Assembly (NCBI GenBank): GCA_942159475.1
Contig: OW804098.1
Coordinates: forward strand, 118,197,374 to 118,261,373
Reading direction: 5' to 3'
DNA from: Sthenelais limicola
Taxonomy: Eukaryota; Annelida; Polychaeta; Phyllodocida; Sigalionidae
Length of the DNA stretch: 64,000 bases
The first letter of the stretch is position 1; every line of letters starts with the position of its first letter. The notes beneath the pieces were generated by a model, which was not told the DNA's origin, searched no databases, and saw only the letters and a list, made by a program, of their open reading frames with translations. The translations under genes and the position numbers were made by a program. Positions 23,118-32,695 of the stretch are shown here, one piece after another.

Positions 23118-23118
23118 C

Positions 23119-24819
23119 CTGAAATTTGGTACAGATATTGCTATGATCAATAGCACTAAGCAAACCAAAAAAAGTAATGAGAATATTCCAATGAAGAAAT
23201 CTGATGATTTAATCACTATGAATAATATCCCTTTTTTGATTTGTGACTCATTTTCCTGTGACACATCATCGATGACACTTCTGTGTGAAAAAATGCCCAT
23301 CCTTGAGTGGATAATGGCATGATTGACAATTTTTCAAAAATTAATGCTAAAATGTTCTTAAATGGTGTCAGTTACCTATTAAAAACATCAAAAATAACAA
23401 TCAAGCTTTATATGATTGACTAAATTTAAGATAGAGTGGGCGACGTTTTTTCACTCAGAAAAAACGTCGCCCGAATTTGAAGCATTAAAATGCGGATAAT
23501 TAAAAAGAATCTGGGTTACTAATTACACTCAGGGGTAAAAGCTAGTATTTGATTATATTATAACAGAAAAAAAGAACAATTTGAGAATAATAAAACATAA
23601 AAAAAATATAAACGGTTGAAATTATCATCTACTTCTTATGAAATGCCCCTGGACCTGTATTTCATGATAATGAGTGATTTAGAAAAAAAATAGCTTGGTA
23701 TCCGACTGGTTCCTATTTCACCCAATGCTAGACGCACTAAATGTAAGCAAAACCAGAGAAAACTTATATTTTTTTTGCTTAAAATGGAAGGAAATCTGGA
23801 TTTTTTTGGGAATCATTCAATGATTAATAGGTTTGTATGTGTCGAGGGGTGTGGGTTGGATACACATAAGGGTGATCTCCTTTGATATGGTAGAGCTAGG
23901 CTATGTACTATAAACTATGGGGGATACAAATTATAAATGATACTGTTTATTTTTCAAAATTTATTTCTAAAATCTTTTTAAGATTATATGAATATTATTT
24001 CTACTGATTTTCTTAATCGTTGCTAGTACACTTTTGTAAATTATACTGATAAGGCTGTAATAGTCCACCTTTTCAGTGAAATAATATTATTGTACCTGAA
24101 TACAGTGAGAATCTGGCCATATCCATTCTTTTGACACCATTTGGCCCTTGGCCCGGGTCAGAATCGTCAAAAAATTATTTAGGAGCACTCAGATCTTTTC
24201 ATGTTTTTATATAAATTCATATCAGAGGGAATTAAAATCTGAAGTATGGAACCATTTGTACCAGTAGCTTTGTATGTACAAGGGGCGGAAATAATGTCTA
24301 AATTATGGAAAAAATTATGGAAAAAATGTGAAAAATGGCCTGTAGACTAACGGGGACATCAGGACACCAAAACCTCTCAATGTCTCAATCCTTCAATGTT
24401 TTACTTATCAGGGATCATTATTGATATAACCTTTGTGTGGATATATATACACATTCTCTTTTCCTTCCTTCCCCTTACTCCTCCTTCTTATTTTCACTTC
24501 AACCTCACTTTTTCTCCTCCACCATCTATGCTGTCGATATAGCAATGTCATAATGAATAGAATAAATGGTAGATGGAAGGAGGTGTCTCCATTGACCATA
24601 ATAGATTTGTAAGTTCACTAAAGAAAGTAACATTAAATACAAACAGCTCATCTCTTATAAAAAAAATGTCAGATACTCTACATATAACCGACTTTGAGAT
24701 GAAGTGTATTGAAATATCGGAGAGGGAATATCATAAGAAATCATAGGATATGGTGTTAAACTCTTCTAATCTCAAACTATCTCGATCTATTTATACCATA
24801 CAGTATTATACATATGTAT
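23119..24819. other. AT-rich spacer right of Ngaro
   Basis: Continues the interrupted sequence left of 17528. Holds the last two AAAAACGTCGCC motifs (23438, 23458) and an ATTTGTGACTCATTTTCCTGTGACACATCATC piece at about 23238-23274 resembling the end of MITE family 2. No gene. Confidence 0.5.
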
Positions 24820-26347
24820 GTGATGTGTTTCAGGAAAATGAGTCACAAGTCGCATAATTGATATTTTTCAAAGTGTTTTTATCACAAGATCTCTTTATTG
24901 AAATGTTCTGATATTTAGGGGGTTTAACACTTATAGTCAGATAAATCTGTGTAACAAATATATGGTCGATTCCAGAAATTTTAGTGCGATTGTGATGTTT
25001 TTCACGTTTTATTCTATAACGTTGACAATTGTGGTCGTATGAACTTACACATGGTATGTATGGACTCCTTAGAATATATTGCATAATAGTAAATACCGCT
25101 TGATTTTTTTTCAACAGTTTTTCATATCATTGAATGACCATTTTCATTTTCACGTTCCATACGAATACACACAAAAGTGAGAAATAATAAAATAAACTTT
25201 TACTTTTGAAGGGAGTTTGATATTCCATATTAAAGAACATATCTGCCCCTATCAATACAATTCTTTTAATTTTCAGATTGGCTTATATTTTTGTCCTTAT
25301 GATGAGAAATGTTATTTTGGCTAAAATAAAACGTTCCAACGAATACATCTTCTAACTTCTATTAAAAGAAAACTTTTCATATTTGATCAACTCTTTTTTG
25401 CATTTACATTTAAAATCGTTAGCTTGATATCCAGAACAAATCTCATGATTCCAACTTTATTTCTCAATCAGTAAATTATAATTTTATGAAAAGACTCCAT
25501 ACGAATACACGATTCCGACGAATACACATTCAAAAACTGACTGGAAAATACAAATTTTGTATTCTTATTGTCAACCATTGTCCCCTGATGAAAGGATTTA
25601 CTATTAATTTAATTTATGCTAAGGTATCTTATTCAGAAAGGATGTGGCAATAAATACACCATTCCATACGAATACATCATTGAACTGATGTATTCGTATG
25701 GAATGGTGTATTCGTATGGAATGGTGTATTCGTTGGAAACGATTATGGGGATTTGTATAGAGGTGCTTATGTTTTGAACATATATTCCCAAGAAAAGGTA
25801 TTAAAAGTATACATCTTTATATCAGGATTATTAATAAATTGGATTATGATGGGAAAAAAACGCTCCATACATATACATGTATTCGTATGGAATCATTGAC
25901 TAGGCTCCAATGATTTGGAGGCTTGTATCTGGAAAAATAATTGACCCAGGTCGTGGCAAATTTACAGTCATATAGCCCGATGTAGCTCCTCTCTTCCTTA
26001 CAAGTATGGAAACATTCAAAGAATATTTTTATTTTTACCAAAAATCTCAAAATCGCACTAACATTTCTGGAATCGACCATATAAAAATTGTATTAAATAT
26101 ATCCTCGCATTTTGAAGGCCATTGTATGGAGTATATTTAGTTACTTTACTGGTAAGTAAGTACCCATCCAGAAACATTTTTTTTTTCAAAATAAAATTAT
26201 CAAATTTAAAATATAGAAATACATATTATTAGGTGTCCTAGTGTTTACTATCATTAGAATCGCCTTGATCCCCTCTTTTTAAATAGAGTGATATCTCAAA
26301 GTCCATATTTTGCGACTTATGACTTATTTTCCTAAAACGGATCATAC
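24820..26347. mobile_element. MITE family 2 copy, interrupted by element B
   Basis: Left half 24820-24962 begins TGATGTGTTTCAGGAAAATG; right half 26080-26347 ends with the inverse (ACTTATTTTCCTAAAACGG). Joined halves match the uninterrupted copies at 53601, 57622 and 59238 in order and spacing. No coding capacity. Confidence 0.8.
24963..26079. mobile_element. Element B: TIR element studded with TTCCATACGAATACA motifs
   Basis: 1117 bp with 29-bp inverted ends (24963-24991 and 26051-26079; one mismatch; outer end TGGTCGATTCC). TATA is present on both sides (24959-24962, 26080-26083), giving a TA or TATA target duplication. About ten copies of TTCCATACGAATACA or close variants lie in both orientations at about 25155, 25334, 25495, 25512, 25661, 25688, 25707, 25725, 25864 and 25877. 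Non-coding. It sits inside a MITE family 2 copy, which proves insertion. Confidence 0.88.
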
Positions 26348-26488
26348 ATCATTTCCACACATTTATGGTTTAACATTTCGTTGGCCCAAATAGAAATAGT
26401 AAGTAATGCTCCAAATAATATTATTACCTATCATCTAGAATTTCTATCTATACAATCATACAAGTATCATATATATGTTGTGACTGAC

Positions 26489-26892
26489 CTTGCTTCCAAA
26501 ATGGGTACTTGAGTTCTGGGGATGTAGTCCAGGTAACTTCCCAATGTCTTGGGTGGATTATAGTCCTGAACCAAATCCTGAATAGAAGGGATCGGTGTTG
26601 ATGCCCCTCTAGCATCACTCACATCGGATGCATGGTGGTACTGATCAGCTGCATCTCTTTCAATAGGTGAATAGCAAATAGAATTCAAACTCTCATTCTG
26701 TTTTTGAACAATTTGTTGGATTCGTATACATTCTGGGCATACCCAATCTAGCAGCGTGAGGGTGAGTTTATAGAACTGAGTGGTAGAAAATCCAGTGCCA
26801 CATGTTCTGTGACGATGCTTTTGGCATTTAGAGCAAGTCAGGTACTGCTGCCGTTGGTGTATAGCCTTGTTACATTGGCTACAGAAATGCAT
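26489..26892 (-). CDS. PHD-finger protein, first coding exon
   Basis: 134 codons plus two bases from ATG 26892 to a probable AAG/GTCAGT donor. Residues 4-55 form a C4HC3 PHD-like zinc site: C4-x2-C7, C20-x2-C23, H28-x2-C31, C52-x2-C55, with HRTCGTGFS and WVCPEC around the last ligands. Residues 56-134 are polar and Ser/Asp-rich. PHD fingers usually read histone tails. As I recall, similar short N-terminal fingers occur in invertebrate predicted proteins ahead of FLYWCH or MULE-transposase domains, so this may be a transposon-derived or domesticated gene. No next exon was found. It lies on the same strand inside the sulfotransferase intron, with a CpG-rich upstream region. Confidence 0.7.
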
Positions 26893-27190
26893 TGTGTCTT
26901 TACTCTAGCACAGCAGGATGTGTTCTGGTTCTCTCATTCCAAGCAGGGGGTATATATATGTTGGAACTGCTCCACACATTCGTTTTTGAGTAGAAAATGT
27001 GTGATACAGTTTTGAGTCGGTCCCCGATAGCCGCCCTCTCATCCAACGGCCAAGGTCGAGATCTGAGGGGCGCGCGGTGCGAACTGCTTCTCACATGGGT
27101 TTTTGAGCAGAAAAGGTGTCAATCAATTTTGAGTCGCATCCCCGCCGGTCGCCCTCTTGTTCCCCAACAAAACTAAGACATTTATTTCCA
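26893..27190 (-). promoter_or_regulatory. CpG-rich upstream region of the PHD exon with a duplicated block
   Basis: A block reading TTTTTGAG(T/C)AGAAAA(T/G)GTGT...TTTTGAGTCG...CCCCG...CGCCCTCT occurs at about 26982-27045 and again at about 27092-27154, a direct duplication with divergence. The region has more CpG than its surroundings (for example GGGGCGCGCGG at about 27067). Position just upstream of the ATG suggests promoter sequence; this is inference. Confidence 0.45.
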
Positions 27191-27437
27191 CTGTTTCCCA
27201 TTGGGGGCCTCCTGTCTAAAATTAATGATACGATAATTAACGTTCCTGTACGTGACGGTGACGTGACGTTACGCACCAATTATAATCTAATATTAAAGTG
27301 GGTATGGAATACATGCGTAATACAATATAACACATTCTACTTATTATAGCATGAAGAGAGAATATTGGGCCCGCACACACAAGAAGCAGTGCAGCTCATC
27401 TATCTATCCTCTTTTATCTAATTAATTACTGGTACTG
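27191..27437. other. Short spacer without gene
   Basis: Nothing recognisable apart from CGTGACGGTGACGTGACGTTACG (about 27251), a cluster of TGACGT/GTGACG half-sites. Confidence 0.4.
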
Positions 27438-27836
27438 GGGGAGGTTACAGGAGGAGGTGTATATAGAGGGGTAACATGAGGAGGTTCTGGAGGAGGTTAC
27501 TGGAGGGGTTTATTGGAGGAGGTATTGGAGGAGGTTAGACTAGAGGAAGCTGGAGGTTACTGGAGGAGGCTACTGGATGGGGTTACTGGAGGAGGTTAAT
27601 GGAGGGGGTTACCGGAGGAGGTTATTGGAAGGGGTTACTGGAGGAGATTACTGGAGGGGGTTAATGGAGGAGGTTAATGGAGGGGGTTACTGGGGGAGGT
27701 TATTGGAGGGGGTTAATGGAGGAGATTAGTGGAGAGGGTTACTGGAGGGGTTACTGGAGTAGGTTATTGGAGGGGGTTACTGGAGGAGGTTACTGGAGGA
27801 AGTATTGGACGAGGTTACTGGAGGAGGTTACTGGAC
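27438..27836. repeat. GGAGGAGGTTACTGGA minisatellite
   Basis: About 400 bp of a 15-16-bp purine-rich unit (GGAGG(A/G)GGTTA(C/T)T) with many substitutions (ACTGG, ATTGG, AATGG). Confidence 0.92.
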
Positions 27837-28300
27837 TGGTAGAGGGGTAAATAAAAATCATAATGAGAGTGAAAATTTAATAAGGAAAATCAATAGTTTA
27901 GAAGTTATGAGGGTTGAAAGATGAGAAGATTATAATGGTAGAAATACAGTGGTAAGGTGAGTGATAATAGGGAGGGTTGATAATTTTAAAGAATTTTTAA
28001 TGGAAAATGGTAGAGGGGTAAATAAGAATTCTAATGAGAGTGAAAATTTAATAAGGAAAATCAATAGTTTAGAAGTTATGAGGGTTGAAAGATGAGAAGA
28101 TTGTATGGTAGGAATACAGTGGTAAGGTGAGCGATAATAGGGAGGGTTGATAATTTTAAAGAATTTTTAATGGAAAATGGTAGAGGGGTAAATAAGAATT
28201 CTAATGAGAGTGAAAATTTAATAAGGAAAATCAATAGTTTAGAAGTTATGAGGGTTGAAAGATGAGAAGATTGTGTGGTAGAGATATAGTGGTAAGGGTT
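27837..28300. repeat. 170-bp tandem repeat, about 2.7 copies
   Basis: The unit starts TGGTAGAGGGGTAAATAA at 27837, 28008 and 28178. Copies are nearly identical; the third is partial and ends near 28300. It abuts the GGAGG minisatellite, whose last unit grades into it. Confidence 0.93.
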
Positions 28301-28400
28301 GTATGGGCAGTTAGTGTCCTACCTCACAGGTGTCCAATCTCCCAGTGCCAAATGAGTGAATGAATGAATGAATGATCTGACCCACCTCACACCGAGCACT

Positions 28401-28440
28401 GGCAAGGGGAATTGTACATTTTCTGAAATCTGACCCATAT
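28401..28440. mobile_element. MITE family 1, right-end fragment
   Basis: GGAATTGTACATTTTCTGAAATCTGACCC matches the right terminal repeat of the family; the rest of the element is absent. A fragment of the family 2 left end (GTGATGTGTTACAGGAAAATGAGTCACAAG) follows at about 28467-28497. Confidence 0.7.
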
Positions 28441-28556
28441 ATCTATGCATATATATGCATATATTATGTGATGTGTTACAGGAAAATGAGTCACAAGACT
28501 CCACCACTCTAATGTGCTGACTTGACCTCTTAATGTGCTAATTATTCAATAAATTA

Positions 28557-28832
28557 TACCCTCATCCCTCACACCCTTATCCCTCATACCCTCCTCCATC
28601 ACACCCTCACACCCTTCTCCCTCACACCCACTTCCCTCATACCCTCCGCCCTTATACCCTCCTTTCTCATACCCTCCGCCCTTATACCCTCCTCCCTCAC
28701 ACCCTTCTCCCTCATACCCACCTTCATCATACCCCCCACCCTCATACCCCCCGCCCTCACACCCTTCTCCTTCATACCCTCTGCCCTTTTACTCTCCTCC
28801 CTCACATCCTTCTCCCTCATACCCTCCGCCTT
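28557..28832. repeat. CCCTCATACCCTCC pyrimidine-rich tandem array
   Basis: About 275 bp of a 14-15-bp unit (CCCTCAYACCCTYCTC). Same family as the array at 39.8-41.6 kb. The open frames across it are artefacts of the repeat. Confidence 0.92.
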
Positions 28833-28939
28833 ATTATTAGAAATATAAGAAATATTCAAGTTACTCTTCAAACTTTCAAAAGTTCATGTGTACACATTTC
28901 TCATTTGGACCCATACATGTAGAGATTTCATCTAATTAC

Positions 28940-29135
28940 GTCGTCAGTTTGTGACGCTACTATTAGGGGGAGAAGCGTGGGAAAGCAAGGTTCACGGCAA
29001 GGTCGGGCGCGGCAATGTAGGGAGCGGGTCGGAGTGCAGTGAGCGCGGTGAGGCACACCACTTGCATGGGCGTGAGTCGCGGTAAGGTAAGGTGTCGCGA
29101 AAAGTACAGCGCGGAAAGATTTGGCGCGGCAAGGC
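28940..29135. repeat. CpG-rich patch with GCGCGGCAAGG-like repeats
   Basis: Short imperfect repeats of (C/G)GCGCGGCAA(G/T) and CACGGCAAGG in an otherwise AT-rich region. Similar CGCCGCGAAAGCG/AGGCAAGGCG sequence is at about 47520-47560. No frame with family motifs. Confidence 0.4.
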
Positions 29136-30390
29136 TGGTACCCAATAAAAATACAGTCAATGATAGGATGTTTCATCTGATTGATATGGGAATCCAGTTT
29201 CTGATTTTTTTATTGTCCCCAATTTGAAAAGTTTTTATACAAGAAAGAAAAACCTTTCTTGGCTATTACATCAGGAAAACATTTAGTTAGGGAATGGTGA
29301 TAGAAATAATTGATGATATACAAATTAAATAAGAGAAATGATCTTTACCAAGAGATATAGGGGTGTGCGACGTTTTTTTCACCAAATTTTCTACACTATT
29401 CTTTGATAACCTCCTGTACAAAAACTAATGGTCTAATTCAATGGCAAATTCAGATATATTACCACCTATATATTACCTTCATACCTACCAAATCTCAGAT
29501 TGATCAAACAAAATATAATTTTTACCCTTTTAGTAGAGGCTGCACCATTTTCATGAGAATGGGTCATATATCTATTGTACTCCTTTTGTTTTAGTAGTTG
29601 GTGCTTTTGGTAATTGTTTTGTCCACTTTGCTCGGTTGGCCCGAGCGATAATCCCCGGATTATCCCTGCCTGGAAGCACGGGGAAGATGGCGGAAACCTA
29701 AGCTTCACACTCGGATTTTAAAAAGTTCTCTTTTGTTAATCCAACTGTACTCTCTGTCTTATTTGGTACGTCAACTTAGTCCTTATGTATATTCCAACCT
29801 TTTTCACCACTTTTTGCCACTGCAAAAATTTCTGGAACCTGAAAAAAAGAGTAATCGCAAGGGAGCTAAGCCCTATACACCCACTTCAGATTGGTAACAG
29901 GAAGTCCCTATTTGTTTCCTTTGTTCTTCAATATCTTTCCCTATATAGTCATGGATCACCCAATCCTTTTTATATAACATATATATCCCTGTTTATAAGC
30001 CCAGGCTTATGATAATTTCAAATGGTTAGTAGACACGGCTTATATTTGGGGTGATATAAAAGTTCATCGCGCTCGACCTACCAGGTTGTGAGAGGTTCTA
30101 TTAGGCTGCAGAATGTAGTTCTATTTTGAAGTGTTATTTCGGTTAATTTTCAGTGTATTACTATTTTTTTAGACATGAATACGATTTAAGATACTTAATA
30201 AGTAAAATCTCTTTAGTTTGATATTCAAATTTCTGTACTTTTCGCGTTTGAACTTGCCATTTTTCGCCAACTTGAGTCAAATGGATTATTAAAGATGCAG
30301 AACACCAAATGCAGAACAAATTGTAAGTTTCACAGCTTCTCACAGCTTTAAATCTCTTTAATAGCTGATCTTTGGATAGTGATAAATTAC
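29136..30390. other. No recognisable gene
   Basis: AT-rich intronic sequence. Contains one GCGACGTTTTTTT motif (29367). Confidence 0.5.
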
Positions 30391-30417
30391 TGTTTTGACA
30401 GGATGTCGTCACTTAGG

Positions 30418-30503
30418 ATAGCGGATGTAGAAAATTATTTTTCGGATGTAGAATATTATTTTTCGGATGTAGAATATTTTTTTTCGGATGTAGTAAATTT
30501 AAT
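30418..30503. repeat. TTTCGGATGTAGAATATT tandem repeat, 4 copies
   Basis: Units containing CGGATGTAG start at about 30421, 30443, 30464 and 30486, a 21-24-bp period with variable T runs. Confidence 0.85.
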
Positions 30504-30576
30504 GGTTCCCGCATTGCCGTTCATTCACTTACCTCATCAACTAGTTGTTTGTTGGCGATGACGCGTTCAGTTTGGA

Positions 30577-31134
30577 AGGTGTATGAAGTCCTGGTCACCC
30601 GAAAGTCTTTTCTCCACTGTCTCCGATGGAAATATTAGCCATTTTTAAGTTTTTAGGACATAGGGCTTCCCATAACGTGACAACGATAGACATCGTGCAA
30701 GCCATGATGTGATACAATGGCTGCCTCCCAGTGACAATCAGAGGAAACCAGGCTCTGTACAACTGCCTAAATATCACTCCCAATAGCTCCAAAATCACTG
30801 ATAATGTTCCAAATATCATTGTAGAAGGATATTCCGCTTGCTCAATGGTGGTGAACAACGGAATAGGGAATAATCCATTTGTCAATTGCGACAAAACATT
30901 GTCATGTTCACCACAAGCGGCCATGACAGTTCTAAGTTCCGAGTTCAAGGTTGGGTCTTTACTCAAGTTCTTTGGTTGTTTCGCGTCAATTCCACGTTCA
31001 GGTTTGAATGTGTATGAAGTCCTGGTCACATTAAAGTCATTCCTCCACTGTTTCCGATGGAAATATTAGCCATTTTAAAGTAATTACAGACTAGGCCTCG
31101 CCATAACGTGAAGACAGTAGACATCGTGCAAGCC
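30577..31134 (-). repeat. Direct duplication of about 130 bp, 425 bp apart, with weak coding potential
   Basis: 30577-30703 and 31002-31134 are clearly homologous (GTGTATGAAGTCCTGGTCAC, then GATGGAAATATTAGCCAT, then CATAACGTGA...GACATCGTGCAAGCC). On the minus strand both hold ATGGCTAATATTTCCATCGG (peptide MANISIG) and, in another frame, TRTSYTF. A minus frame of 144 codons (31029-30595) joins the two, but it lacks an ATG start and known motifs. It may be a duplicated exon of an unknown gene or a repeat; I do not name a product. Confidence 0.6.
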
Positions 31135-31842
31135 TCTGTTTGTTGATGTGTGGGCACTTTCGAATGAAATCCTACGTGCGCTATATAGACTACCGTACAC
31201 CATGCAACGCCAAGTGCAACATGCACAGAGTGGCTATGCCTAAAGTTTCCAAACTGTTTCCGCCTTGTTCGCTCCCACGTATATACGTAGCCTATGGCTT
31301 CTGAAATCGCCACTTGACTCAAACTTCGCTATCAGGGGGTAAAACTATATTAAAATCATTTCTAGTGATTTAGATTTTTTATTTATTTCGTTTTTAAGCC
31401 CCTAGACACACGGAACACGGCATTCGTAAACCGGAAGTCTGATGCGTCGGTTGCATACAAAAAGTGGAAGCTTCATTTGTTTCTGGAACAGAGAGTGCGG
31501 CTGACGTAACCAACATTCTGAAGTTATTATTACGTTTACTTATGTGATATTGGTTTGACAGAGGTAAAATAAACTAAATATTATATTGTGATGGTTTGAA
31601 TTGTAAGTGTAAGTGTAATTGTAAGTGTAAAACATGCTAATTTGGACGTTATAAAGGCGGCGTTTTGACTTGGGCCTTTCCATGTCAGATGTAAAATAGT
31701 AACCCATGTATTCGAGTGGAGGAGCTATATTATTGCAGTTCTTCATGCTGTAAGTACATCTAAAACATTTTTTTTTTAAGGGTTTCATATTTGTCAATAT
31801 GTGTTTAAACAGTAGTATTGAATCCAAAAATCGGCTATTAAA

Positions 31843-31968
31843 GTGATTAATTCCCTCGATTTGGTGTCTTCGGCTTTTGTTTGAAAATAAACCCCTCGGC
31901 CCTGACGGGGCTTGGGGTTTATTTTCAAACAAATGACGAAGACACCAAATCGAGGGTAATTAATCCCA
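31843..31968. repeat. Long hairpin (fold-back) with about 52-bp arms
   Basis: The left arm runs from GATTAATTCCCTCGATTTGG through TTTGAAAATAAACCCC; the right arm is its near-perfect complement (GGGGTTTATTTTCAAAC ... CCAAATCGAGGGTAATTAATC). The loop is about 18 bases. A few mismatches lie in the middle of the arms. Confidence 0.9.
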
Positions 31969-32083
31969 TATTAAAACAAAGTTATGCTTCGGTACAGGTT
32001 ATCCTCCGAAAAACATGAAATGATTTTAGTTTATTTCGTTTGATGGATATTTTACTGCTCTTCCTGTGTTGACACTGGTCGCA

Positions 32084-32205
32084 AACTGATCTAGGTCTAC
32101 CGATCATTTTGTTGTCAGTTGGCTGCTGTCATAAGCGTTGATATTTACCCACGCTGATCTAGGCCTATAAGGTGTTCGTTCATTTTGTTGTCAGTTGGCT
32201 GCTAT
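32084..32205. repeat. Partial tandem duplication around CATTTTGTTGTCAGTTGGCTGCT
   Basis: CTGATCTAGG(T/C)CTA...CATTTTGTTGTCAGTTGGCTGCT occurs twice, about 70 bp apart, with a weaker third echo at about 32360 (CACCGATCATATGGCTGCTGTCATAAGC). Confidence 0.75.
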
Positions 32206-32695
32206 GTTTTCGAATCATCCTTTTCACAGCTATAAATCTTTTTTGAAATACAAGTAATGCTTCAGTAAAGGTTAAGATTTGATAAATATGACAGGAATAT
32301 AATTCATTTCCTTTATTTATTTTTTCATGACATCTTCAGTATCATAACTGAGCACACCGATCATATGGCTGCTGTCATAAGCCCCTTCGGGATGTGGTTA
32401 TTTTCTACCTTATTTTCTTGTTTCTTTGTAATAAAATTTTTGGTTTCCCAAGTCTTTGATGTTTGCTATTGAAAAATCTAATCATTTGTGCGAACATTCA
32501 TTTGGGTTTCACATACATATATACTTTTTATATATATTTACTATTATTTAGTAAATTACATTCTAGTTCCTATGTAAGAACTCATTTTCTAATAAAATTT
32601 GTTTTTTAGATTTACAATAGCTGGTTTGAAAACAAGTGATCCAAAATTATTTTCTATTGTTCACACTGCCATTATTGGAATAGGTTCATATATTA

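Larger units (their letters stand above)
17528..23118 (-). mobile_element. Ngaro-type tyrosine-recombinase retrotransposon, structurally complete
   Basis: Read on the minus strand the order is A1 (23117-22978), gag, RT-RNase H, tyrosine recombinase, B1 (18128-17951), A2 (17951-17812), a 106-bp spacer, then B2 (17705-17528). The B1-A2 junction equals the joined ends of the element, as expected for the circular intermediate of DIRS-order elements with split direct repeats. A copies are 140 bp and B copies 178 bp, apparently identical or nearly so, which implies a recent insertion. All three ORFs are open. Flanks join as ACTGTC/CTGAAATTT with at most one shared C, so there is no target duplication. 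No methyltransferase ORF was seen, consistent with Ngaro rather than DIRS1. Confidence 0.93.
16858..23472. mobile_element. Element F (putative): AAAAACGTCGCC motif region, split by the Ngaro insertion
   Basis: Copies of AAAAACGTCGCC occur in both orientations at about 16859, 17026, 17042, 17067, 17216 and 17262 on the left, and about 23438 and 23458 on the right of the Ngaro element. Two form a hairpin (17021-17059: GTGGAAAAAACGTCGCC, short C-rich loop, then its complement). The layout matches elements A, B, C and D, but no terminal repeats were found, so the borders are only the outermost motifs. A further single copy lies at 29367. Confidence 0.5.

Noticed and set aside
16858..23472. Defined TIRs for the AAAAACGTCGCC element
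   Set aside because: Short inverted matches such as TTGGTCAATATTT (about 16534 and 17094) are too short and badly placed to be termini.
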